A stretch of 14,153 bases of DNA, taken from the NCBI GenBank assembly GCA_934635515.1, contig CAKTZK010000039.1:1-14153 (forward strand), given 5' to 3'. Origin of the DNA: an uncultured Oscillospiraceae bacterium. GTDB lineage: Bacteria > Bacillota_A > Clostridia > Oscillospirales > Oscillospiraceae. This document shows positions 8,716 to 14,153 of the stretch, piece by piece (positions within the stretch are counted from its first letter, which is position 1; each line of letters opens with the position of its first letter). The translations under genes and the position numbers were made by a program. Under the pieces are notes generated by a model, which saw nothing but the letters and a program-made list of their open reading frames with translations, did no database searches and had not been told where the DNA came from.

Positions 8716-9603
8716 ATGGCTGTAAAATTAGAGCTCTACCGTGTATTCAAAGAGGTTGCCGAGGCGGGCAACATCACCGCCGCGGCGCAGAATCTTTTTA
8801 TCTCCCAGTCCGCTGTGAGCCAATCCATCAAGCAGCTGGAGTCGGATCTGCAGTCCCGGCTTTTTGCCCGGAACTCCCGGGGCGTGACCCTTACACCGGA
8901 CGGAAAAATGCTCTATGAATATGTCCGCAGCGCCATGGGGCTGCTGGAGACGGGCGAGGAAAAGCTGTCCCAGTCCCGGCAGCTGCAGGTGGGACATCTG
9001 ACCATCGGCGCCAGCGACACGGTGACCAGCCAGTTCCTGCTCCCCTACCTGGATCATTTTCACCGGCAGTATCCCGGCGTGCACATTCAGATCATCTCCG
9101 GGCGCAGCCACAAGGTGCTGGGCCTGCTGCAGTCTGGCAAGGTGGATATCGCCTTTGCCAGCACGCCGCCCGACGCCAGCTCCCTGAGCGTCTTCCGGTG
9201 TTTTGACACCCACTCTATTTTTGTGGCGGCGGCGGACTACTACTGCGACTTCGACCACGTTTACACCCTGGAGGAGATCGTGCAGTTCCCCCTGATCCTG
9301 CTGGAGCGCAAGGCATCCAGCCGGCTGTATCTGGATAAGTTTTTCCTGCAGAACGGCTACCATCTGAATCCGGAAATCGAGCTGGGCGCCCGGAGCCTGC
9401 TGGTGGACCTGGCGGCCATCGGCTTCGGCGTGGCAGGCGTTACGGAGGAATTTGTGAAAAATGAGCTGGCCAGCGGCAAGCTGCGCAAGCTGCAAACGGA
9501 CTTCAGCATCCCGCCCCGGAGCGTGGACCTGTGTACCCTGCGGGATGTGCCACAGACCTCGGCGGCGCAGAAATTTATGCAGTTCGTGCAGGCAAATCTG
9601 TAA
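8716..9603 (+). CDS. LysR-family transcriptional regulator
   Basis: The 295-residue protein has the LysR winged helix-turn-helix at residues about 5-65 (AAAQNLFISQSAVSQSIKQLESDLQSRLFARNSRGVTLTPDG), then a linker helix. An effector-binding periplasmic-binding-protein-like domain spans about residue 90 to the end. The length is typical. GAGGTG lies 5 nt before the ATG. The gene is divergent from the membrane protein/pduL operon with promoters back to back, so that operon is its likely target and an acyl-CoA, acyl-phosphate or organic acid a plausible effector, but this is inference. I cannot assign it to a named LysR subgroup. Confidence 0.93.
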   Translation: MAVKLELYRVFKEVAEAGNITAAAQNLFISQSAVSQSIKQLESDLQSRLFARNSRGVTLTPDGKMLYEYVRSAMGLLETGEEKLSQSRQLQVGHLTIGASDTVTSQFLLPYLDHFHRQYPGVHIQIISGRSHKVLGLLQSGKVDIAFASTPPDASSLSVFRCFDTHSIFVAAADYYCDFDHVYTLEEIVQFPLILLERKASSRLYLDKFFLQNGYHLNPEIELGARSLLVDLAAIGFGVAGVTEEFVKNELASGKLRKLQTDFSIPPRSVDLCTLRDVPQTSAAQKFMQFVQANL

Positions 9604-9626
9604 AGGAAATGATCCAGCGGGGCGTA

Positions 9627-9683
9627 TAGATCCCCACGGTCGCTTCGCTCCCCCGGGAATGGCAAAGGCAGCTTTATGATCTA
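9627..9683. repeat. Degenerate dispersed palindromic repeat
   Basis: Downstream of the LysR gene the segment holding GGTCGCTTCGCTCC and GGAATGGCA resembles the widespread intergenic repeat type of the form GATTGCCACG-TCGCTTCGCTCC-TCGCAATGAC. It is flanked by an inverted 6-bp pair, TAGATC (9627-9632) and GATCTA (9678-9683). Only one copy is in the window, so repetition is inferred from similarity to known elements. Confidence 0.4.
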
Positions 9684-9684
9684 A

Positions 9685-9711
9685 AGGCCCTCCGGCCAAG
9701 CCGGAGGGCCT
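9685..9711. terminator. Strong hairpin between convergent LysR gene and membrane-anchored gene
   Basis: Arms 9685-9696 and 9700-9711 form a perfect 12-bp stem (AGGCCCTCCGGC/GCCGGAGGGCCT) with a CAA loop. The plus side has a poor T tail; the minus side continues with TTTAGAT. It lies between two converging genes, so a shared terminator is likely, though the weak T runs lower confidence. Confidence 0.7.
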
Positions 9712-9734
9712 CATGTTACCCATATAAGAATCGG

Positions 9735-10178
9735 CTACTTTATCAGGGCCTCCATCTGGGCTATGGCCCGGTCCAGCTCTTCCGTGTCGGCGGACACGGT
9801 ATTATTCTCCGTGTCAAAGGTCACCTGAACAGGCAGGACGATCTGGGCTATCTTTTGGAAGTTTTCCTCCTGAAGATTCGTCACGGATAGACGGACCAGC
9901 TCCTTCACCTTCATGGCCGCATCATCCACGTAATCCGACATGCTCTCCAAGCTCTGGAGGATCATGGCAGCCTTAGGGTGCTCTGCAAGGTCCTCCCCCG
10001 CATACACCTCCTGCATATAGGCATAAGCCATACTGAGGGTCAAGATGGATTTTTGGCGCAGTGTGTTTCTCTGGCGAACGCAGGTCACGGACAGGATGAT
10101 AGTCGCCACCAGCAGAATGATCGCTGCTGCCGTTATGACACCCCACACCGCCGAACGGCCGGTTTTCTTTTCCTCCAT
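9735..10178 (-). CDS. Membrane-anchored protein of unknown function
   Basis: I do not recognise this 147-residue protein. Residues 10-34 form one hydrophobic segment (VITAAAIILLVATIILSV) after a short charged N-terminus, typical of a signal anchor. The rest (about 110 residues) looks helical and soluble, probably outside the membrane. The ATG at 10178 is chosen because AAGGAG lies 6 nt upstream; a reading-frame extension to 10283 has no ribosome site and reads through leader sequence. It is a single gene with its own consensus promoter, placed between the hairpin at 9685-9711 and the gdhA terminator. No motif points to a function. Confidence 0.82.
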   Translation of the reverse strand: MEEKKTGRSAVWGVITAAAIILLVATIILSVTCVRQRNTLRQKSILTLSMAYAYMQEVYAGEDLAEHPKAAMILQSLESMSDYVDDAAMKVKELVRLSVTNLQEENFQKIAQIVLPVQVTFDTENNTVSADTEELDRAIAQMEALIK

Positions 10179-10321
10179 ACAGTCTCCTTTCTCCGCAGAC
10201 ACAAACTGCGGCAAAGCCGGAACTGGCCTCGCTGCGGCGAAAAATGATTGCAATAGAGGCCAAATATGCCTGTATCCATGCAATTTTGTCGGTTTACAGG
10301 GCAGTTTTCATCGCTTCTTCC
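10179..10321 (-). other. Untranslated leader of the membrane-anchored protein gene
   Basis: About 140 nt separate the predicted transcription start from the chosen ATG. It contains repeated GCCGCAG/CTGCGG pieces that can pair locally, but I recognise no riboswitch class and no terminator. Confidence 0.4.
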
Positions 10322-10327
10322 AAGCTC

Positions 10328-10355
10328 AGTATATCATATTTCCCAATATTGTCAA
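10328..10355 (-). promoter_or_regulatory. Promoter of the membrane-anchored protein gene
   Basis: On the minus strand a perfect TTGACA (10355-10350) and TATACT (10333-10328) are 16 bp apart in an AT-rich stretch just downstream of the gdhA terminator. Confidence 0.8.
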
Positions 10356-10401
10356 TTATTATATAAAATCATTCGTTTTTTGACTGATTTTTAACTCAAA
10401 G

Positions 10402-10439
10402 TGCAAAAAAGAGGAGAAACCTCACGGTTTCTCCTCTTT
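10402..10439 (-). terminator. gdhA terminator
   Basis: On the minus strand arms 10439-10426 and 10421-10408 form a perfect 14-bp stem (AAAGAGGAGAAACC/GGTTTCTCCTCTTT) with a 4-nt loop, followed by a T run, 26 bp past the gdhA stop. Confidence 0.95.
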
Positions 10440-10464
10440 CAAATTTATAAATCTGACAGCTTGA

Positions 10465-11817
10465 TTAGAAGCAGCCCTGCTCCATCATAGCCTCAGCGAC
10501 CTTCTTGAAGCCGGCGATGTTGGCGCCAGCCACCAGATCGTAACCCAGGCCGTACTCGGCAGCAGCCTCGGCGGACACCTTGTGGATGTTCTCCATCATC
10601 TTGTGCAGCTGATGGTCAACTTCCTCAGCGGTCCAGACCAGACGCTCGGAGTTCTGAGCCATTTCCAGAGCGGAAACGCCCACGCCACCGGCGTTAACAG
10701 CCTTGGAGGGAGCCACGATGATGTGCTTCTGTGCACGCAGATAGTTCAGAGCATCGTTGGTGGTGGGCATATTAGCGACCTCGATGTAGTACTTCACGCC
10801 GGAAGCAGCGATCTTCTCAGCGGACTCCATCTTAACGTCGTTCTGCATAGCGGCGGGCATGTAAACGTCAACATCCTTGACGCCCCAGCACTTCTCACCG
10901 GCGACGAACTCGCAGCCGAACTTGTCAGCATAGGGCTTGCAGTGCATAGGATCCTTGGCGCGCATCTCCAGGATGAAGTTCAGCTTCTCGTCGGTGATGA
11001 CACCGTCGGGATCGTGAACGTAACCGTCGGGACCGGCGAAGTAGGTGACCTTAGCGCCCAGCTGGGAGGCCTTCTTCATGATGCCCCAGCCCACATTGCC
11101 GTAGCCGGAAATAGCGATGCGCTTGCCCTCGATGGTGTCGTTCTCGTGCTTCAGCACTTCCTGCAGATAGTACATAGCGCCGTAACCGGTAGCCTCGGGA
11201 CGGATCAGGGAGCCGCCGTAGCTCAGGCCCTTACCGGTGAGCACGCCGTTCTCCCACACGCCCTTCAGGCGGCGGTACTGGCCGTACAGGTAGCCGATCT
11301 CGCGGCCGCCCACGCCCATATCACCGGCGGGAACGTCGATGTCGGGCCCGATATAACGATAGAGAGCAGTCATGAAGCTCTGGCAGAAACGCATGACCTC
11401 AGCGTCGGACTTGCCGGCGGGATCGAAGTCGGAACCGCCCTTGGCGCCGCCGATGGGCAGGCCGGTCAGGCTGTTCTTGAAGGTCTGCTCGAAGCCCAGG
11501 AACTTGATGATGCCCTCATAAACATTCTTCTGGAAGCGCAGGCCGCCCTTGTAGGGGCCGATCGCGCCGTTGAACTGGCAGCGCCAGCCACGGTTGGTGT
11601 GCCACTGGCCGTTGTCGTCGCACCACACAACGCGGAAGGTGAACATACGCTCGGGCTCGACCATGCGGCCCAGCAGGTCGACCTTCTCATACTCGGGGTG
11701 CTTCTCGATCACGGGCTCCAAGGAGCTGAAGACCTCTTCGACGGTCTGAACGAACTCAGGCTCGTTGCCATGCTTTGCCTTGACGTTTTCGATAACGCTG
11801 GCCAGATAAGCATTCAT
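10465..11817 (-). CDS. gdhA: Glutamate dehydrogenase (hexameric type, probably NADP-linked)
   Basis: The 450-residue protein is full length for the hexameric GdhA family, which interconverts 2-oxoglutarate plus ammonium with glutamate. The catalytic domain shows GPYKGGLRF (Lys90), FKNSLTGLPIGGAKGGSDFDP (Lys114, Lys126) and DVPAGDMGVGGREIG (Asp166). The Rossmann domain has SGYGNVGWG at about 238-245. Two usually conserved sites differ: IEVANMPTT has Val347 where most homologues have Gly, and PAAMQND has Met324 where Thr is usual. Coenzyme choice cannot be read safely. GGAGG lies about 11 nt before the ATG. It is a single-gene unit with its own promoter, leader and terminator. Confidence 0.97.
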   Translation of the reverse strand: MNAYLASVIENVKAKHGNEPEFVQTVEEVFSSLEPVIEKHPEYEKVDLLGRMVEPERMFTFRVVWCDDNGQWHTNRGWRCQFNGAIGPYKGGLRFQKNVYEGIIKFLGFEQTFKNSLTGLPIGGAKGGSDFDPAGKSDAEVMRFCQSFMTALYRYIGPDIDVPAGDMGVGGREIGYLYGQYRRLKGVWENGVLTGKGLSYGGSLIRPEATGYGAMYYLQEVLKHENDTIEGKRIAISGYGNVGWGIMKKASQLGAKVTYFAGPDGYVHDPDGVITDEKLNFILEMRAKDPMHCKPYADKFGCEFVAGEKCWGVKDVDVYMPAAMQNDVKMESAEKIAASGVKYYIEVANMPTTNDALNYLRAQKHIIVAPSKAVNAGGVGVSALEMAQNSERLVWTAEEVDHQLHKMMENIHKVSAEAAAEYGLGYDLVAGANIAGFKKVAEAMMEQGCF

Positions 11818-11892
11818 AATAAATTTTCCTCCTCAAAAAATGTTCCGTTTGGGGAACTTGTCTGCGATGGGAACCGCATCACAGTCCCATCG
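11818..11892 (-). promoter_or_regulatory. Structured 5' leader of gdhA
   Basis: On the minus strand two overlapping hairpins are possible: GATGGGA (11891-11885) with TCCCATC (11872-11866), or TGTGATG (11883-11877) with CATCGCA (11869-11863). A third, GTTCC/GGAAC (11857-11853 and 11846-11842), is followed after one base by six T, like a small terminator just before the ribosome site. The GGAAC arm could pair instead with a second GTTCC in the leader. This hints at attenuation but matches no known riboswitch I recognise. Confidence 0.4.
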
Positions 11893-11898
11893 TGCTTG

Positions 11899-11927
11899 AT
11901 CATAACACCATTCCGAAAAATACTCAA
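11899..11927 (-). promoter_or_regulatory. gdhA promoter
   Basis: On the minus strand TTGAGT (11927-11922) and TATGAT (11904-11899) are 17 bp apart, giving a leader of about 75 nt. Confidence 0.75.
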
Positions 11928-12017
11928 GAGGAGATTGGTCAAAACGGCGGCGTATATTGGTAAAAATTTCGTCTGGTTTTTTGTGCAAAACGCAGAGACG
12001 ATCCCATGACATCCCAC

Positions 12018-12050
12018 CGGCAAAAAACGTGCCTTTTCAGGCGTTTGCCG
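12018..12050. other. Hairpin with T tracts and no obvious gene to terminate
   Basis: CGGCAAA (12018-12024) and TTTGCCG (12044-12050) are complementary, with inner GCC/GGC around the loop. The plus side is followed by TTTT. On the minus strand an inner AAACG..CGTTT stem runs into six T. No gene ends at either side. The region 11928-12125, about 200 bp, holds nothing else I can support. Confidence 0.45.
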
Positions 12051-12125
12051 TTTTCCACGACACTTTTTCAGTTTAAAGCAAAAATATCTCCACCGTAAAA
12101 CCGTCGGAATTCCCATGCGCGGATA

Positions 12126-12153
12126 TTGACTTTTACCAAAACGCCGGTATAAT
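12126..12153 (+). promoter_or_regulatory. Promoter of the phosphoribosyltransferase gene
   Basis: TTGACT (12126-12131) and a perfect TATAAT (12148-12153) are 16 bp apart, with an AT-rich start region downstream. Confidence 0.82.
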
Positions 12154-12249
12154 TATAAAGGATGCGCTCTGCGCACCGCATACTGTAAAATTCAGGCGTG
12201 CCGTCCGCCGAGAGACGGCGGTGCCGCATACGCGGCAGAAGGAGTGGTT
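12154..12249 (+). other. Structured leader of the phosphoribosyltransferase gene
   Basis: This leader of roughly 90 nt can form CCGCC/GGCGG around GAGAGAC and, just before the ribosome site, GCCGC-ATAC-GCGGC. It does not match the purine riboswitch consensus as I know it. The last hairpin ends 2 nt before AAGGAG and might affect translation. Confidence 0.4.
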
Positions 12250-12810
12250 ATGCTTACTTATCCGATCCATGTGGCCGGACTCGACCGCGAGCTTCCCATC
12301 TGTAAGGTCTCGGACGACCTGTATATCGGCGCGTTCATCTGCTTCGGCGACGCAGAGCTGACGGAGGCCTGCGCCCGCGAGCTGCTCAGGCTCGTCCCCG
12401 CCGGCAGCTACGATTATCTCTTCACCGCCGAGGCCAAGAGCATTCCCCTGATCCACGAGATGGCCCGCCAGTCCGGCGCGAAGAAGTACTTTATCGCCCG
12501 CAAGGGCCCGAAGGTCTACATGCCCGATCCGCTGCACGTGGAGGATCAGTCCATCACGACCGCGGGCGTGCAGAAGCTGTACCTCGGCCGCGATGACGCC
12601 GACCTCATCCGCGGCAAGCGCATCCTGCTGATGGACGACGTCATCTCCACCGGCGGCAGCATCCACGCGATGGAGGCGCTGGTCAACATGGCCGGCGGCA
12701 CGGTTGTCGGCCGCATCGCCGTCCTCGCCGAGGGCGCCGCGGCTGACCGCACCGACATCAAGTATCTCGAGCGTCTGCCCGTCTTCAACGCCGACGGCAC
12801 GGTGAAGTAA
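12250..12810 (+). CDS. Purine (adenine-type) phosphoribosyltransferase family protein
   Basis: The 186-residue protein has the type I phosphoribosyltransferase PRPP-binding signature ILLMDDVISTGGS at residues 125-137. A further segment, DYLFTAEAKSIPLIHEMARQSG, resembles the APRT-type strand-helix before the active site. Such enzymes join a purine base and PRPP to give the nucleotide, acting in cytoplasmic salvage. The N-terminal 50 residues differ from standard Apt, so the base could be adenine, hypoxanthine/guanine or xanthine, or the protein could be regulatory. I chose ATG 12250, 5 nt after AAGGAG; a GTG 6 nt upstream overlaps that site. It has its own promoter and terminator. Confidence 0.87.
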   Translation: MLTYPIHVAGLDRELPICKVSDDLYIGAFICFGDAELTEACARELLRLVPAGSYDYLFTAEAKSIPLIHEMARQSGAKKYFIARKGPKVYMPDPLHVEDQSITTAGVQKLYLGRDDADLIRGKRILLMDDVISTGGSIHAMEALVNMAGGTVVGRIAVLAEGAAADRTDIKYLERLPVFNADGTVK

Positions 12811-12820
12811 AATCGCTCTC

Positions 12821-12855
12821 AAGCGCCTGCAGCAGTATGCCGCGGGCGCTTTTTT
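12821..12855 (+). terminator. Phosphoribosyltransferase gene terminator
   Basis: Arms 12821-12830 and 12842-12851 form a 10-bp stem with one wobble (AAGCGCCTGC/GCGGGCGCTT), and a run of six T (12850-12855) starts at its 3' edge, 11 bp past the stop. Confidence 0.88.
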
Positions 12856-12881
12856 CACGCTTTTTCCGCAAAAAGACTGCA

Positions 12882-13026
12882 TGCGGCACGGCGTGGGGCG
12901 TCGAGGCGGAGCCGGATGAGGTGTGCGTCATCCACGCGCGTGGGCTTCGTCTACCGCGGCACCGTCCGCATGTTCTACGAGGACACCGGCTGGACGAACT
13001 ATCGGCTGTTTGAATACGTCCTGTGA
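12882..13026 (+). pseudogene. Short frameshifted gene remnant before obg
   Basis: One frame reads WGVEAEPDEVCVIHA over about 12894-12938. Another takes over near 12937 and reads VGFVYRGTVRMFYEDTGW, continuing to LFEYVL and a stop at 13024-13026. Together they look like one protein end broken by a single frameshift, since the alternating hydrophobic pattern runs across the switch. The second frame alone has an ATG at 12916 (36 codons), but its first residues (MRCASSTR) look out of frame. No family recognised, and no convincing start upstream, so it is a fragment rather than a whole gene. A small intact gene or sequencing error are alternatives. Confidence 0.4.
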
Positions 13027-13027
13027 C

Positions 13028-13056
13028 TTGACGCGCCCGCCGTTTTCCGGTAAAAT
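13028..13056 (+). promoter_or_regulatory. obg promoter
   Basis: TTGACG (13028-13033) and TAAAAT (13051-13056) are exactly 17 bp apart, about 42 bp before the obg ATG. The -35 box starts 1 bp after the stop codon of the remnant. Confidence 0.78.
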
Positions 13057-13098
13057 GGATACAATATAGAATGATTCTGAGAGATTCGAGGTAATAAG

Positions 13099-14153
13099 AT
13101 GGCAAACGGCTTTATCGACAAGGCTCGCATCACCGTTCGCGCCGGAAACGGCGGCAACGGCGCGGTGGCCTTTCACAGAGAAAAATATGTGGCGGCGGGC
13201 GGCCCGGACGGCGGCGACGGCGGCAACGGCGGCAGCATCGTTGTTCTCGTCGACGACCACATGTCCACGCTGATGGACTTCCGCTACAAGCGCAAATATG
13301 TCGCCGAAAACGGCGTGGATGGCCAGGGCGGCCGCAAGTCCGGCAAGTCCGGACAGGATCTGGTGATCCGCGTCCCGCGCGGGACGCTCATCCGCGACGC
13401 GGAGACAAACGAGATCATCAAGGACATGTCCGATTCCGAGCCGTATGTGCTCTGCCGCGGCGGGCGCGGCGGCTGGGGCAACCAGCACTTCGCGACGCCG
13501 ACGCGTCAGGTGCCGCGCTTTGCCAAGGCGGGTCTGCCCGGCGAGAGCCACGACGTCGTGCTCGAGCTGAAGCTGCTCGCGGACGTGGGACTGGTGGGCT
13601 TTCCCAACGTGGGCAAGAGCACGCTGCTGAGCGTGGTGTCCAAGGCGCACCCGAAGATCGCGAATTACCACTTCACGACGCTCTATCCCAACCTCGGCGT
13701 GGTATATGTCGACGAGGGCGTGAGCTTCGTCATGGCGGACATCCCTGGCATCATTGAGGGCGCGAGTGAGGGTGCCGGTCTCGGCCACGACTTCCTGCGC
13801 CATATCGACCGCTGCCGCCTGCTGGTACATCTGGTGGACGTCTCCGGCAGCGAGGGCCGCGACCCGATCGAGGACTTCGAGGCCATCAACGACGAGCTGC
13901 GCCAGTACAGCCCCGATCTTGCGGCGCGGCCGCAGATCGTCGTCGCGAACAAGACGGATCTGCTCTATGACACGGCGCAGCTTGACGCGTTCCGCGCCTA
14001 CGTCGAGGAGAAGGGCTACGCCTTCTTCGCCATGTCCGCCGCGACGCATCAGGGCACGCGCGAGCTTGTGCGCGCCATTGCCGCGCAGCTGTCCGAGCTG
14101 CCGCCCGTCACGGTCTATGAACCGGAGTACGTCCAGCGCCCGCCGGAGGTCGA
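13099..14153 (+). CDS. obgE: GTPase Obg (CgtA), C-terminus outside window
   Basis: The first 351 residues are present; full-length clostridial Obg is about 425. Residues 1-157 are the glycine-rich Obg fold (FIDKARITVRAGNGGNGAVA, GGPDGGDGGNGG). The G domain follows: G1 GFPNVGKST (167-175), G3 DIPG (214-217), G4 NKTD (284-287), and G5 near MSAAT (312-316). The C-terminal OCT domain would lie beyond the window. Obg is an essential cytoplasmic GTPase in 50S ribosome assembly and stress control. GAGGT lies 8 nt before the ATG. It has its own promoter and is not directly behind rplU/rpmA as in many Firmicutes. Codon choice favours ACG and CCG, unlike nrdD. Confidence 0.97.
   Translation, partial: MANGFIDKARITVRAGNGGNGAVAFHREKYVAAGGPDGGDGGNGGSIVVLVDDHMSTLMDFRYKRKYVAENGVDGQGGRKSGKSGQDLVIRVPRGTLIRDAETNEIIKDMSDSEPYVLCRGGRGGWGNQHFATPTRQVPRFAKAGLPGESHDVVLELKLLADVGLVGFPNVGKSTLLSVVSKAHPKIANYHFTTLYPNLGVVYVDEGVSFVMADIPGIIEGASEGAGLGHDFLRHIDRCRLLVHLVDVSGSEGRDPIEDFEAINDELRQYSPDLAARPQIVVANKTDLLYDTAQLDAFRAYVEEKGYAFFAMSAATHQGTRELVRAIAAQLSELPPVTVYEPEYVQRPPEV

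Noticed and set aside
10179..10283. 35-residue N-terminal extension of the membrane-anchored protein
   Set aside because: No ribosome site at the upstream ATG, whereas AAGGAG precedes the ATG at 10178 and the signal-anchor layout then fits.
11818..11892. Glutamine riboswitch (glnA or downstream-peptide type) in the gdhA leader
   Set aside because: The conserved bases of those motifs as I know them are not present; only unassigned hairpins remain.
10582..12009. 475-codon plus-strand frame opposite gdhA
   Set aside because: Antisense shadow of gdhA; it runs through the gdhA promoter and leader and has no recognisable motif.
11814..12116. 100-codon minus-strand frame upstream of gdhA
   Set aside because: It crosses the gdhA promoter, leader and start codon, with no ribosome site and no family match.
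12928..14049. 373-codon minus-strand frame opposite obg
   Set aside because: Antisense shadow; the plus strand encodes an unmistakable Obg with all G motifs.

Overview
The window looks like chromosomal core sequence from an anaerobic, GC-rich member of the Clostridia, most likely an Oscillospiraceae-type gut bacterium. The reasons are an alanine T-box leader, an oxygen-sensitive class III ribonucleotide reductase (nrdD/nrdG) with NrdR boxes, a DUF4250 protein, a clostridial-type hexameric glutamate dehydrogenase, a stand-alone PduL phosphotransacylase, and Gram-positive-style Shine-Dalgarno sites and sigma-A-like promoters. The genus call is inference; no rRNA is present.

Layout. (1) 81-4246, minus strand: a promoter and an alanine-specific T-box riboswitch (specifier GCC) lead into a tight operon: CAT-like acetyltransferase, alaS, a 57-aa DUF4250 protein and a HIT-family hydrolase, closed by a hairpin at 85-114. 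(2) 4363-7418, plus strand: four NrdR-box-like sites in two equally spaced pairs, a promoter, nrdD, a GC hairpin, nrdG and a strong bidirectional terminator. (3) 7427-9603: a divergent unit, with an unrecognised two-TM protein plus pduL on the minus strand and a LysR regulator on the plus strand, driven by back-to-back promoters. (4) 9627-10439: a degenerate dispersed repeat, a hairpin, and a membrane-anchored protein of unknown function with its own promoter and leader. (5) 10402-11927, minus strand: gdhA with promoter, structured leader and terminator. (6) 12126-14153, plus strand: an APRT-like phosphoribosyltransferase, a short apparently frameshifted gene remnant, and the first 351 codons of the Obg GTPase gene, cut by the window end. 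No phage, transposase, CRISPR array, tRNA or rRNA was seen.

How it fits together: most genes are housekeeping (aminoacylation, anaerobic dNTP supply, nitrogen assimilation, purine salvage, ribosome assembly). The regulatory DNA is the most informative part. The alanine T-box should make the whole alaS operon, including an acetyltransferase placed before alaS, respond to uncharged tRNA-Ala. The doubled NrdR-box array should tie nrdDG to the nucleotide-responsive repressor NrdR. I did not find a clearly new multi-gene system. Best candidates for a second look are the doubled, phased NrdR-box array, the T-box/acetyltransferase arrangement, the LysR/membrane protein/PduL divergon, and a change in codon preference near 12.1 kb that could mark a transferred segment or an assembly join.
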